Shown here: positions 43,326-53,450 of the stretch, in pieces | Position numbering within the stretch: the first letter of the stretch is position 1 | Layout of the letters: every line of letters begins with the position of its first letter | Assembly (NCBI GenBank): GCA_016839555.1 | Contig: JAEOUA010000004.1 | Span: forward strand, 23,894 to 87,893 | Length of the DNA stretch: 64,000 nt | Direction of reading: 5' to 3' | Source: Promethearchaeota archaeon | Lineage (GTDB): Archaea > Asgardarchaeota > Lokiarchaeia > Sigyniarchaeales > SOKP01 | Notes under the pieces: model-generated | Seen by the model: only the letters and a program-made list of their open reading frames with translations | Told to the model about the DNA's origin: nothing | Databases searched by the model: none | Translations under genes and position numbers: made by a program

Positions 43326-44864
43326 ATGACTATAAAATTACACAAAAGAACAATTGAAGTCTTAAAAAATCTTAGAAAGTTCAATAAAGACACATATATT
43401 GCCTCAAATTTAGCAGGAGATTTAGATATTGATTATATTGTGTTAATGTCAGCAATAAATGAGTTACAAGAGAAAAGTTTGGGAGGATTTAATGAAAAAG
43501 AGATAGATCAAGTATCATTAAATGATGAAGGTTTATTATATTTAAAAAAAGGGCTTCCTGAAAGACAGCTACTTAATATACTATTAGAAAAGAATATTAA
43601 AGAAATTCCTTTAAAAGATTTCCAAAAGTTTTCAGAATTGAATGAAAAGTTATTTTTTATTGGAATATCTTATATGAAAAAAAATCGATGGATAGCTCAA
43701 AGTAAAGCGACTGGTGAAAATAAAATTTTTCTTATTGAAGAGAAGTTTCCTGAGACGGACCTTGAGAAATGTTTAAAAAAATTTAAAGCCAACCCTAATT
43801 TGGATTATTCAGAATTATCAAAAAAAGATAAAAAATCTCTTGATTTATTGAATAAGAGACAATTAATTAAAAAAAAAAGAAAAACTCAGAGATTAATATA
43901 TTTAACAGAAAAAGGAAAAACTATAAAAATTTCTGATATTGAAGAATTGGATCAAATAAGTAAATTAACCTCAGAAATGATAACTTCCCGAACATGGGAA
44001 AAATATGAACTAAAACCTTTTGATGTCAATAAACCCGGCCCATTATTAAAAGGAGGAAAAATACATCCTATGATTAACCTAATCAATAAAATCCGTGAAA
44101 TCTTTCTCTCTTTGGGATTTACTGAGATTAGAGGACCCATAATAGAAAGTGCTTTTTTCAATTTTGATGCATTATTTCAACCTCAAGATCATCCTGCACG
44201 AGAGTTGCATGATACTTTTTATCTTGAAAATCCAAAAGTTGCTAAATTACCCGAAAAAGATCGCGTGGAAGCCGTAAAAACCACTCATACAAACGGAGGA
44301 GATTCTGGTTCAATCGGATGGGGTTATAATTGGGATGAAGACATTGCGAAGCAAACTATTCTAAGAACGCATACAACGGCGACTACAATTAGAAGATTAG
44401 CACAATATTATAGAAATAATGATAAGCCCCCTATTAAGGTCTTTTCGATTGATCGAGTCTTTAGAAATGAAAAAGTGGACAAATCTCATTTAGCAGAATT
44501 TACTCAAATAGAAGGTATTATAATAGATGAGAATGTGACATTATGTGATTTAATCGGAGTTATTTCAGAATTTTATAAAAAAATAGGGTTCGAAAAAATT
44601 ATTACTCGACCTGGTTTCTTTCCCTATACAGAACCTAGCATGGAAGTAGCGGTATATTATGATAAATTAGGGGAATGGTTAGAGATGGGCGGTTCTGGAA
44701 TTTTTAGACCTGAAGTGACCTATCCATGGGGTATTAAAAATCCTACGAGAGTATTAGCATGGGGCTTAGGATTAGAGCGGTTAGCGATGTTAATGTTTGA
44801 AAGAGAGGATATTAGAGATTTATATATTAATCCAATTAAATGGTTAAGAGAGGAATCTTATTAA
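43326..44864 (+). CDS. pheS: Phenylalanyl-tRNA synthetase alpha subunit
   Basis: A 512-residue class II synthetase subunit of archaeal type. The N-terminal half (about 1-220) is winged-helix tRNA/DNA-binding-like sequence with long helices; the catalytic part starts at KGGKIHPMINLINKIREIF, with motif 2 (FRNEKVDKSHLAEFTQIEG) and motif 3 (GWGLGLERLAML-like: AWGLGLERLAMLMF). First gene of pheS-pheT-pheA; 19 bp separate it from pheT. The 446-base leader upstream holds hairpins that may regulate the operon. Confidence 0.96.
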   Translation: MTIKLHKRTIEVLKNLRKFNKDTYIASNLAGDLDIDYIVLMSAINELQEKSLGGFNEKEIDQVSLNDEGLLYLKKGLPERQLLNILLEKNIKEIPLKDFQKFSELNEKLFFIGISYMKKNRWIAQSKATGENKIFLIEEKFPETDLEKCLKKFKANPNLDYSELSKKDKKSLDLLNKRQLIKKKRKTQRLIYLTEKGKTIKISDIEELDQISKLTSEMITSRTWEKYELKPFDVNKPGPLLKGGKIHPMINLINKIREIFLSLGFTEIRGPIIESAFFNFDALFQPQDHPARELHDTFYLENPKVAKLPEKDRVEAVKTTHTNGGDSGSIGWGYNWDEDIAKQTILRTHTTATTIRRLAQYYRNNDKPPIKVFSIDRVFRNEKVDKSHLAEFTQIEGIIIDENVTLCDLIGVISEFYKKIGFEKIITRPGFFPYTEPSMEVAVYYDKLGEWLEMGGSGIFRPEVTYPWGIKNPTRVLAWGLGLERLAMLMFEREDIRDLYINPIKWLREESY

Positions 44865-44883
44865 TAGGTGGAAGTGAGGAAAA

Positions 44884-46560
44884 TTGCCGACATTAGAATT
44901 AAAAATTGAAAGACTAGAAAAGCTATTAAATAAGGAATTAAATCTAGAAGATTTAGAGTACGACCTCCAATGGATTTCATTAGATATGGAGGATGTTAAC
45001 AAAGAAGACCAAACATTAAAAGTAGAATATAATCCAAACCGACCGGATTTTGCTAGTCCTGAAGGGATAGCAAGGGCACTTAAAGGATATTATGAGCTTG
45101 AGATGGGGATCCCAGACTATGAAATAAAATCAGGTAACGTTGTTGTTAACGTAGATCCAAGTGTTAAGAGAGTGAGACCATTTATAGTATGTGGAGTTAT
45201 TAGAGATGTATTTTTAGATGAAGATGAAGTAGCCACCTTAATGAATATTCAAGAACAACTTCATTGGGCAATAGGTAGAGATAGAAGAAAAGTGGCAATA
45301 GGAGTTCATGATATTGATAAAATTGAACCGCCATTTAGGTATACCGCTGTAAAACCAGAATCGGTTAGTTTTGTCCCATTACATGGAGATGGAGATCCCA
45401 TGAATTTAAAAGAGATCCTTCAATATCACGATAAAGGAATTGAATATGCTCATATATTAGAAGGAAAAGAAGTTTATCCAATAATATTTGATAAAAAGGA
45501 TCAAGTCCTTTCATTTCCCCCCATCATTAATGGTGTTATCACTACAGTTACCGATGAAACAGAGAATCTGTTTCTTGATATTACTGGTACAGATTTAGAA
45601 GCTATTAATCTAACTTTAAATATTCTATCAACCACATTAGCAGATATGGGTGCTAAAATTGAAAGTGTGAAAGTGGATTATCAAGATGAAGAAAATTTAA
45701 TAACACCTAACTTGGAACCGAAAAAATGGAATGTGTCAATTGATTATATTAATGATTATATTGGATTAAATTTGTCTGTGAATGAAATGATAAAATGTTT
45801 TGAAAAAGTGAGAATGAATGCCAAGAAATCAAATAAAAAAGACCAATTAGATATTTGGGTACCTGCATATCGGGGTGATATTATGCATCCCGTTGATTTC
45901 ACAGAAGAATGTGCAATTGGATACGGATATTATAATTTAGAAAAAACAATCCCTCAAGGAGCGATTGGAGAATTTCATCCTCAAGAAAACCTGGCAAATA
46001 AGGTAAGACATATAATGATCGGAGCAGGATATCTTGAAGTTCTGAATTTTATTTTATCCAATAAAACAAGACATTATGATTTCATGCGAATTAAGAAAAA
46101 AGATTCAGAATTAGTGCAAATAAAAAACCCCGTTTCAAAGGAATATAATACCACCAGAACATCATTATTACATAAATTAATGGAAACTCTGCAATTTAAC
46201 CGATCTGAGGAAAAACCAATAAGAATCTTTGAAGTAGGCGATGTAATTTTATTATCCAAGAAAGAAGAAACAGGAGCAAAAAGAGAATTACATTTGGCAG
46301 CCACTTCTTATCATGAAAATGCTGATTACACAGAAATTAAATCTACCCTTGATTTCGTTATGACTTCCTTAGGCCATCCTAATGAATTCACGGTTAAAAA
46401 AAGCAAAAGTCCTCAATATTTAGAGGAGAGATGTGGGGATATCTATCTTGGAAAGAAAAAGATAGGAGAAATAGGAGAAATTCATCCAGGAATTTTGCTC
46501 AATTTCAAATTAGAATTTCCTGTGGGGGCACTAGAACTCAATTTACAAAATTTTCTTTAA
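44884..46560 (+). CDS. pheT: Phenylalanyl-tRNA synthetase beta subunit
   Basis: A 558-residue archaeal-type PheT, lacking the N-terminal EMAP and C-terminal anticodon-binding domains of the longer bacterial subunit. The start MPTLELKIERLEKLL, the PNRPDFASPEGIARALKGY segment and the B3/B4 editing-domain region (residues about 90-250) are typical; B5 and the catalytic-like domain follow. The start is TTG at 44884 with GTGAGG closely upstream; no better ATG exists. It follows pheS by 19 bp and precedes pheA by 41 bp. Confidence 0.95.
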   Translation: MPTLELKIERLEKLLNKELNLEDLEYDLQWISLDMEDVNKEDQTLKVEYNPNRPDFASPEGIARALKGYYELEMGIPDYEIKSGNVVVNVDPSVKRVRPFIVCGVIRDVFLDEDEVATLMNIQEQLHWAIGRDRRKVAIGVHDIDKIEPPFRYTAVKPESVSFVPLHGDGDPMNLKEILQYHDKGIEYAHILEGKEVYPIIFDKKDQVLSFPPIINGVITTVTDETENLFLDITGTDLEAINLTLNILSTTLADMGAKIESVKVDYQDEENLITPNLEPKKWNVSIDYINDYIGLNLSVNEMIKCFEKVRMNAKKSNKKDQLDIWVPAYRGDIMHPVDFTEECAIGYGYYNLEKTIPQGAIGEFHPQENLANKVRHIMIGAGYLEVLNFILSNKTRHYDFMRIKKKDSELVQIKNPVSKEYNTTRTSLLHKLMETLQFNRSEEKPIRIFEVGDVILLSKKEETGAKRELHLAATSYHENADYTEIKSTLDFVMTSLGHPNEFTVKKSKSPQYLEERCGDIYLGKKKIGEIGEIHPGILLNFKLEFPVGALELNLQNFL

Positions 46561-46601
46561 TATATTCTTTATAAAAATTAAGTTTTAGCAAGGAAAAGCA
46601 T

Positions 46602-47702
46602 ATGAAAGAAAATCAAGAATATCAAAAAAAATTGGATAAATTAAGAAGTCAAATTAATAAAGTTGATGATGAAATCTTAAATCTTCTTAATGAACGTGCT
46701 AAAATAGTTATAGATATTGGGAAAATTAAAAAGAGTAAACATTTAGAGATATCTCAGCCAGAAAGAGAAGAGTCCATAATTAAAAGAGTAGTTGATAAAT
46801 CTGAAATATTGCCTAAAGAAAGTATTAAAGCAATATGGAAAGAAATTTTTAGCGCTTCAAAATTAATACAAGGACAAATTGATAAAATCGGTTATTTAGG
46901 ACCTAAAGGAACTTTCACCCATCAAGCTGCGTTAGAATTTTTTCCTAAAGCAGGCTCTAAATTTATTCCTTATAAGACCATTATTGAAATTTTTGAAAAT
47001 ATCCAAAAAAAGAATCTCGATTATGGAGTAATTCCTATCGAAAATAGTTTACAAGGAACTGTAAGAGAAACCGTGGATTTACTAATTGAAAAAGATTTAA
47101 TTATTTATGGGGAAATTGAACTAAGAATCATTCAAAACTTAATTTCTACAAAAAACTCTGATATTTCCAAAATTAAAAAGATTTATTCTCATCCGCAAGC
47201 ATTTGCTCAAACATCATCTTGGTTAAAAGCAAATTTACCCGCATCAGAACTAATAAATGTCAATTCCACGGCAGAAGCGGTTAAGATTGTGAAGGAAAAA
47301 AACCAAAATGATCTTGCCGCCATAGGAACTAATTTTGCAAGTGAAGTCTATGGATTAAAAGTTTTAAGTTCGCATATAGAAGACATTCCATCGAATTTTA
47401 CCAGGTTTTTAATAATTTCTAATAAAGAAAATAAGATAAAAAAAGGGAATATAAAAACTACAATTGTTTACGTCGTAAAAGATATTCCAGGAGCATTATA
47501 TAGAGTTTTGGAAATATTTGCCAAAGCAAACATAAATTTATCAAAAATAGAATCGAGGCCTCGCAGAAAAGGGAGGTGGGAATATATTTTCTATATGGAT
47601 TTTGAGGGAGATAAAGATGACCCGAAAATTCAAGATGTATTTAAAAAAGTAGAGCAAAATGTAATCTGGTATAAGATCTTAGGCTCTTATCCAAGATCAT
47701 AA
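46602..47702 (+). CDS. pheA: Bifunctional chorismate mutase / prephenate dehydratase
   Basis: A 366-residue P-protein for phenylalanine synthesis. AroQ chorismate mutase occupies about 6-90 (LRSQINKVDDEILNLLNERA), prephenate dehydratase about 98-275 (GYLGPKGTFTHQAA; IENSLQGTV; the SNFTRFLIIS catalytic TRF), and an ACT domain about 285-360 with the Phe-binding ESRP motif (KIESRPRRKGRWEY), so feedback inhibition by phenylalanine is expected. Many archaea encode the two enzymes separately; the fused form is more bacterial. Its place behind pheS-pheT joins synthesis and use of phenylalanine in one unit. Confidence 0.95.
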   Translation: MKENQEYQKKLDKLRSQINKVDDEILNLLNERAKIVIDIGKIKKSKHLEISQPEREESIIKRVVDKSEILPKESIKAIWKEIFSASKLIQGQIDKIGYLGPKGTFTHQAALEFFPKAGSKFIPYKTIIEIFENIQKKNLDYGVIPIENSLQGTVRETVDLLIEKDLIIYGEIELRIIQNLISTKNSDISKIKKIYSHPQAFAQTSSWLKANLPASELINVNSTAEAVKIVKEKNQNDLAAIGTNFASEVYGLKVLSSHIEDIPSNFTRFLIISNKENKIKKGNIKTTIVYVVKDIPGALYRVLEIFAKANINLSKIESRPRRKGRWEYIFYMDFEGDKDDPKIQDVFKKVEQNVIWYKILGSYPRS

Positions 47703-47785
47703 ATATTAGTGATGGAATTTAATTATTTTTTCAGTTTTTACCAAAAATATTAATTTTAAAAAGAATTATATTAGAATTTGGATTT

Positions 47786-48511
47786 TTAAGAAGAAAACAA
47801 TTTATTTGCAGTTCTTAAATCCTTTAAATTGTCTATCTCAATCCACTTCTTATCTTTAATATCATAAGCTCTCATTTTTAATTCCTGATTTTTAATTAAT
47901 GATTGAATTGCTACTTCCGTCCATAAATTCTTTTCATTTTTATCGTTAATGAATTCGCTAATTTTATTGAATAATAAATTTTTACCCACTTCTGAAAATT
48001 TATAAAAATCTATAGAGCATCCTAAGGCATCTTTTTGATTAATTTTTTTCGAAATATCAATAAGATGCTTTTTCTTTTGAATTACTTTCATAGATTCTCT
48101 ATTATATTTACCTATATCAACAGCAATCGCATCTTTAAATGGAAAATTGATAAGCCCATTAATAATTTCCTTTTCAAGAATAACGTCTCCATTCAATAAT
48201 AAAAATGATTTATTGATGTAATCTTTTGCTAAATACAGAGAAAACATATTATTTGTGGTATTGTAATGTTTATTAACTAATAATTTAATTTTAGGATTTG
48301 AGTTATAGTGGGATTGAATATAATTTTTAATTAAATTTGCTTTATAACCTATAATTATAAAGATCTCTTCAATTTGGTTGTGTTCTATGAATAAATCAAG
48401 TTGATGTTGTAAAATAGTTTTATTAGAAACCTTAATGAGGCATTTTGGTATTTTATTAGTTAATGGTTTTAATCTTATTCCTTTACCTGCTGATAAAATA
48501 ACTATTTTCAT
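47786..48511 (-). CDS. LicC-like sugar/polyol-phosphate nucleotidyltransferase
   Basis: A 241-residue NTP-transferase. The signature LSAGKGIRLKPLTNKIPKCL (residues 6-25) and the LLNGDVILE metal-binding aspartate are clear. The NTTNNMFSLYLAKDYI and final WIEIDNLKDL segments look most like LicC-type cytidylyltransferases, which activate phosphocholine or other small phosphates as CDP derivatives. The next gene on the same strand, 73 bp upstream in transcription, encodes a glycerophosphotransferase that uses CDP-polyols, so CDP-glycerol or a similar CDP-activated unit is the favoured product. A plain sugar-1-phosphate nucleotidyltransferase is the alternative. Confidence 0.83.
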   Translation of the reverse strand: MKIVILSAGKGIRLKPLTNKIPKCLIKVSNKTILQHQLDLFIEHNQIEEIFIIIGYKANLIKNYIQSHYNSNPKIKLLVNKHYNTTNNMFSLYLAKDYINKSFLLLNGDVILEKEIINGLINFPFKDAIAVDIGKYNRESMKVIQKKKHLIDISKKINQKDALGCSIDFYKFSEVGKNLLFNKISEFINDKNEKNLWTEVAIQSLIKNQELKMRAYDIKDKKWIEIDNLKDLRTANKLFSS

Positions 48512-48584
48512 AGAAATATAGGAGGTTTATAATATATGATTATTAATAATAATTTTAGATAATATAGAGATTTTATCTAATTAA

Positions 48585-49823
48585 TCATTTATTGTATTTT
48601 ATATTTAAGAAATCTAATAATCGTTCCGTTGATTTTCCGTCATGATATTTTAAAAATCGATCTCTCATCTTTTTCCTTTCTTCAAAAAAATCTTTATCAA
48701 TTTTGTTAATATCTTTCAAAAGAAGTAATAAATCTTTTCCATTATACACAATTGGACCCGGCGTTACATCTCTATAGTTATAATAGAAACCCCATTTTGC
48801 CTTATATTTTCGAAAATCATATGGAAAGAATATAATAGGCTTCATTGTTAATAAATAGTCAAAGCAAATCGAAGAATAATCTGTAACAAGGAGGTCAGAT
48901 ATTAATGCTAATTCTTGAATATCTGCTGTTTTTTCTACTATTTTTATATTCTCATAATCGCTTAAATTAACAAAATCTTGCAAAATATGAATTTTTAACA
49001 GCATGATTGAATTTGAATCTTTTAATAATTTGTTTAATTCAAATAAAATTTTTTGAGAAAAAGGAAATCCTGATTGTTTATCTTTTCTCCAAGTCGGTGC
49101 ATATAATATAATTTTATTAGTTTTTTCTGGAACATTGTATCTAGTTTTTAATTTATTGATGAACTTTCTATTATCTTTCTTATTTATTAAAATATCATTT
49201 CTCGGATATCCTAACTCTATAATTCTTTCAACAGGAAAACTAAAAGTTGACGCGAGAATCTTTTTTTCTAAATTTCTTTTTGTGGGAGTTAATAAATAAT
49301 TAACGTATTGATGGTATTTTAAATTTAATCGAAAAAAATCTGCCCATTTGCTAAATATTAAAGTATCCGACCTGTGAAGCTTCTTAATTGGAATACCATG
49401 CCATGTTAAAATAATCTTCGTTTTTGGAGAGAAATCAATAGGTAAAATATCATAAAAACCATGGGTTAAAAAGATATAGTTTGCTTTTCTTAAGGTTTTT
49501 ATAGTTTGAAGTGAAAATTGTGGTAAAACTATATATCCCTTTTTCTTTAATTCATTTAAAATTTTATCAAATTTAGTAATCCAAACAAGTTTATAATTTG
49601 ATTTCTTATACAGAAATTGGAATATGTATTTTGTATTACCAAAAAATCCACCCCCTTTTTGTCCACCCATAACTATTAATTTTTCATCTATCGCATCTTT
49701 AAAAAATTTGGAAATAATTTTTATTAGAAAAGAAAAGATGATCTCTTTTCCAAAATCATAGATTTTAAATTTTTTAATAAAGGATATCTTTTGAATAAAT
49801 TTATAAACTAATTCACTAAGCAT
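48585..49823 (-). CDS. CDP-glycerol glycerophosphotransferase family protein (TagB/TagF-like)
   Basis: A 412-residue peripheral membrane enzyme of the teichoic-acid polymerase family, which transfers glycerol- or ribitol-phosphate from CDP-polyol to a growing chain. Family marks are GGQKGGGFFGNTKY near the start of the domain, the catalytic TWHGIPIKKL, the APTWRKDK strand and DYSSICFDYLL followed by KPIIFFPYD. A basic/hydrophobic N-terminus would contact the membrane. It is likely co-transcribed with the LicC-like gene. In an archaeon this suggests a phosphodiester-linked surface polymer; donor and acceptor are unknown. Confidence 0.88.
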   Translation of the reverse strand: MLSELVYKFIQKISFIKKFKIYDFGKEIIFSFLIKIISKFFKDAIDEKLIVMGGQKGGGFFGNTKYIFQFLYKKSNYKLVWITKFDKILNELKKKGYIVLPQFSLQTIKTLRKANYIFLTHGFYDILPIDFSPKTKIILTWHGIPIKKLHRSDTLIFSKWADFFRLNLKYHQYVNYLLTPTKRNLEKKILASTFSFPVERIIELGYPRNDILINKKDNRKFINKLKTRYNVPEKTNKIILYAPTWRKDKQSGFPFSQKILFELNKLLKDSNSIMLLKIHILQDFVNLSDYENIKIVEKTADIQELALISDLLVTDYSSICFDYLLTMKPIIFFPYDFRKYKAKWGFYYNYRDVTPGPIVYNGKDLLLLLKDINKIDKDFFEERKKMRDRFLKYHDGKSTERLLDFLNIKYNK

Positions 49824-50222
49824 TTCTACTAATTTTATAAGAGTATTTATTTGGCTTATTTGAAGTTAGTAATTTATCAATATAAGACAAATATTTAAAA
49901 AATTTAATGAAACAATGATTTTTATAATACACTATTTTTATTAAGTATATCTAAGGGAAATATATCTAAAGCTAATCATAAATAAGAAAGATTTATATTA
50001 ATAACCATCTAATTTTTTTCTTATCCATAATTTCGTTTAAATTAAAGTTTTCCCTTAAAAAATCATTATATAGATTTATTTTTGATTTATTATTAATTAT
50101 CGTTTAGTTGATTCTATATTAAAAAAATATATTTAATATTACTAATTTCACTATTCATATTATTTTTTAATGAAGTGAAAAAATTTACTATAAAGCATTA
50201 ATTCGAAAATTGGTAAAAAATT
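49824..50222 (+). other. Divergent intergenic region
   Basis: 399 bases of very AT-rich sequence between divergent starts of the TagF-like gene (minus) and RNase PH (plus). It must contain both promoters. I see no RNA gene, repeat or convincing motif beyond AT-rich tracts. Confidence 0.5.
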
Positions 50223-50942
50223 ATGGAAAGAATCGATGGAAGAAAATTCGATGAGATTAGAAAAACTACTATTCAAAGAAATTATTTAAAATATCCCGAA
50301 GGTTCCGTCCTTATTAGTCAAGGAGATACAAAAGTTATCGTTTCTGCAACCGTTTTAGATTATGTGCCGCGATTTTTAGTGGATACGGGTACAGGTTGGA
50401 TAACAGCAGAATATAATATGCTACCGCGAGCTACTCAACACAGAAATAGAAGGGAACGGGATAGACTAAGGATAAGGGGGAGGACTCACGAAATTCAAAG
50501 ATTAATAGGAAGAAGTATTCGAGCGGCATTTAATTATAAAAGAATTGGTGAACGAACTATTAAAATTGATTGCGATGTTATACAAGCAGATGGTGGAACA
50601 CGATGTGTTTCGATAACTGGAGCCTTTATTGCGGTATTTGACGCTTTAAGATATATGTATGAGGAAAAAATGATTTACAATTTTCCGGATTATAAAATTA
50701 CCGCTGCCATTTCTTTAGGGATTAGAAATAACAATTTCTTACTGGATTTGAATTATGAAGAAGATTCTTCCGTTGATGTGGATTTAAATATAGTAATGAA
50801 TGAAGATTTAGAATTTATTGAAGTCCAAGGTACTGCTGAGGGGGATCCATTTAAAAAGACTCAACTGATTGAATTATTAGACCTCGGAGAGAAAGGGATT
50901 AAAAAATTAATAGACATTCAAAAGAAAATTCTTAATTTATAG
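50223..50942 (+). CDS. rph: Ribonuclease PH, bacterial type
   Basis: A 239-residue phosphorolytic 3'-5' exoribonuclease. The sequence matches bacterial RNase PH rather than the archaeal exosome subunit Rrp41: GRTHEIQRLIGRSIRA, ERTIKIDCDVIQADGGTR and EYNMLPRAT follow the bacterial family closely, and the full family length (about 240) is present. Bacterial RNase PH trims tRNA 3' ends. Archaea normally have only exosome-type homologues, so gene transfer is likely. ATG at 50223; monocistronic, placed inside a surface-glycan region with which it has no obvious connection. Confidence 0.93.
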   Translation: MERIDGRKFDEIRKTTIQRNYLKYPEGSVLISQGDTKVIVSATVLDYVPRFLVDTGTGWITAEYNMLPRATQHRNRRERDRLRIRGRTHEIQRLIGRSIRAAFNYKRIGERTIKIDCDVIQADGGTRCVSITGAFIAVFDALRYMYEEKMIYNFPDYKITAAISLGIRNNNFLLDLNYEEDSSVDVDLNIVMNEDLEFIEVQGTAEGDPFKKTQLIELLDLGEKGIKKLIDIQKKILNL

Positions 50943-51065
50943 TTTAAATCTTATTATTTTTTTATGAGTATTAATAAATCTTATAGATTTTATCGCTCAT
51001 CCAAAATATTTTAAATTTTAAAATATATTTTAAACAAAAAATAAGTCTCAAATAATTTTATTAAT

Positions 51066-52265
51066 ATGATTAAATATTTTAAAAAATGGTTTCATTTAAT
51101 TTTACCCTCAATTTGCATTACATTATGGGTATTATTGCACCTACTCTTTTTTTATGAAGGATTCAATATTGATTTTTCAATTTATTATAATGCTGGAAAA
51201 CGTTTATTAAGAGATCCTACTGACTTATATACTAGTGGATATCTTTACACTCCATTTTTAGCAATGATATTTTCAATATCACTTTCTTTATTACATCCGA
51301 TTGTTGCTTACTTTATATGATATATTTTTAATTATATTTTAGCGATAGTTATGTTATTAGAATTCAATAAAATTTTAGCTCTTAAAGGGATAAATGAAAA
51401 ACTATATAAATTTTTCTTTTTAATGATTTTATCAAATGGATGGAGTATTTACTATCAATTTTATTTGAATCAAAATAAACTAATAATCATATATTTATTA
51501 TTACTTATTTTAAGGATGGAGGTAGAAATTAGAGAAAATATTAGAAAAAAATATTTAAAATATAGAATAACTATTTACACATATTTTATTATTATTGTCA
51601 GTTTAGCTCCGTATTTTATCTTCATTATATTTATTTATCTCTTCTATGATATCAGCCTAAAAGAATTATTTAAAAGGAAAAGTGCAAAATTATATTTTAT
51701 TATAATAAGCCTTTTTTTTAGTTTTAATATACTTTTTATTATCTTTCCAACTTTGGTAATAGATTTTGTAATATATGGACTCTCTTTGTCCGGTAATTTG
51801 GATCCATTGAATTTTTTCTTTTATTTCAGACAATTTATTCCTAATGAATGGGATTTTATATTAACAATAATATCAACACATCTGATTTCTTTAACAACAA
51901 TAATATTAATCTTAAATTATAATTTAAAATTAGAAGATAAATTTGGGTATTTTATGTTTTTTTATTTACTTTTTAGTATTTTTATGAGGACTACAATAAT
52001 TATTATAATTATTGCTTGCATATTGATACTCTATATTAATCATTTATCTATAGAAAAAAAATTTAAAACATTCATAAAAAATAATTTCTGGGTTATTTTA
52101 GGATTTATTGCGATAATTGGAATATGCTTTAATTATGATTATGAAAAATTCTTTATATTTGTCCCGCTAAAAATTATATTATATCTTAGACATGCGATTA
52201 TACTTTCTATACTTTCATTATCTCTATTCTTTCTTAAATATAAAAAGAAAAAGCAAATTCTTTAA
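51066..52265 (+). pseudogene. GT87-like membrane glycosyltransferase interrupted by an in-frame TGA
   Basis: Two open segments in the same frame, 51066-51320 (84 residues) and from 51321 onward (next ATG 51351, 304 residues to 52265), are separated only by TGA at 51318-51320. Together they make a protein of about 399 residues with multiple membrane helices. The first part has the GT87/DUF2029 mannosyltransferase pattern (NIDFSIYYNAGKRLLRDP...LYTSGYLYTPF), with the catalytic Asp in DFSIYY. The codon at the break sits in AYFI-x-YIFN, where this family commonly has Trp, so TGG to TGA is the simplest explanation. A pseudogene, a sequencing error or stop readthrough are possible. Confidence 0.8.
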
Positions 52266-52277
52266 ATTTTTAATTAT

Positions 52278-53267
52278 CTAATTTAACTTTATTGAATAAT
52301 CTAAATTTTCACATACTTCTTTTAATCCATCGATTAACATCTCGATATCTTTTTTTTTATTCTTAAAAAATCCATTATAAGCGGTTTTCCAATTTTCAAA
52401 TATTCGTGCTTGTGATTCATCAATCTCATTACCATATCTTATTTTCTGGTATTTATGTGGAGTATTTTTAAATGATAAGAGATAATTATAATCATATGGG
52501 ACATTTAGAAATTCACAGATTTCTTTAAGTTGGTTTTTTGAATTCAAAATTAAATCTTCTACTTTTACACTTAAAACCCGATTAGGAAATTTCGATTTAA
52601 AATAAGAAAATAGATTAAATGATTTTTTCACAGCAATTATTGATGTTTCTAGTGTAGCATCTGATGCTAAAAATGAATTTTCAAAATCCCCTCCTTTGAA
52701 AATGGGTCGTCCTCGTACAATCTTTGCCATTGCATTAGCTACAGGATGTTTAAAACACCAAATAATTTTTAAATCCTTATAAAATTGCAATTTTTTTTCA
52801 AGCATTTTTTTAATAAAACCAATTTTTTCTGTAGCAATCTTGCTACCATATTTAGGTTTTAAAATTATCCTCCAAGGAAAAAGAGTATCTTCATGTTTAA
52901 TTTGGAAATCAAAGACTCCTGTAGAGTAGCAAATCTGAGCTACCCATGTGGTGCAACTTCTCCCTGCACCAGTTACTAATATCTTTATATGTTTCTGATT
53001 TGTTAAATGATTTATATTAAAAGTAAATTCAATTTTATTTTTGATATGATTTATTATCGTTTTTATAATTGAGTATATATTCAAATTTTTAGAATTAATC
53101 TTATTTAATAAAATTCTAGGAGTGTTAAACAAGCCTGCTATAAAAAAATCTAATCTGTTTTGACCCCATTTATTTTTGAAAAATTTATAGATATATTTTG
53201 ATTTTTTTTTCAATTTAGTAAATTTTGTAAAAAAAAGGGATAAATTCAAATTTAATTCCTCTCTCAA
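52278..53267 (-). CDS. PAPS-dependent sulfotransferase family protein
   Basis: A 329-residue sulfotransferase that would move sulfate from PAPS to a carbohydrate or other acceptor. The 5'-phosphosulfate loop VTGAGRSCTTWVAQ is at 98-111 (consensus GxxRSGTT-W), and a 3'-phosphate-binding segment, IIWCFKHPVANAMAK, follows with the family R/K-x-P. KVEDLILNSKNQLKEICEFLNVP is the conserved C-terminal helix region. The first 85 residues are basic and helical. Start is TTG at 53267. ATP sulfurylase and APS kinase genes lie 7 kb away and would supply PAPS. It sits among glycosyltransferases, so a glycan acceptor is inferred. Confidence 0.85.
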   Translation of the reverse strand: MREELNLNLSLFFTKFTKLKKKSKYIYKFFKNKWGQNRLDFFIAGLFNTPRILLNKINSKNLNIYSIIKTIINHIKNKIEFTFNINHLTNQKHIKILVTGAGRSCTTWVAQICYSTGVFDFQIKHEDTLFPWRIILKPKYGSKIATEKIGFIKKMLEKKLQFYKDLKIIWCFKHPVANAMAKIVRGRPIFKGGDFENSFLASDATLETSIIAVKKSFNLFSYFKSKFPNRVLSVKVEDLILNSKNQLKEICEFLNVPYDYNYLLSFKNTPHKYQKIRYGNEIDESQARIFENWKTAYNGFFKNKKKDIEMLIDGLKEVCENLDYSIKLN

Positions 53268-53450
53268 ATAAACATTTTTTAAAAAAAATATGATTGAGAT
53301 TCTATTTTTATAAATAATTTTTATATATATAAAAATTAATTGTTTCTTTTAATTATATTTCACGTGGCATACATAACGTATGTTTCCCAAAATTTATTGT
53401 ACTATAGATTAATTCAGAGTTATAATAAATATACCTCTAAATACTCTTAA

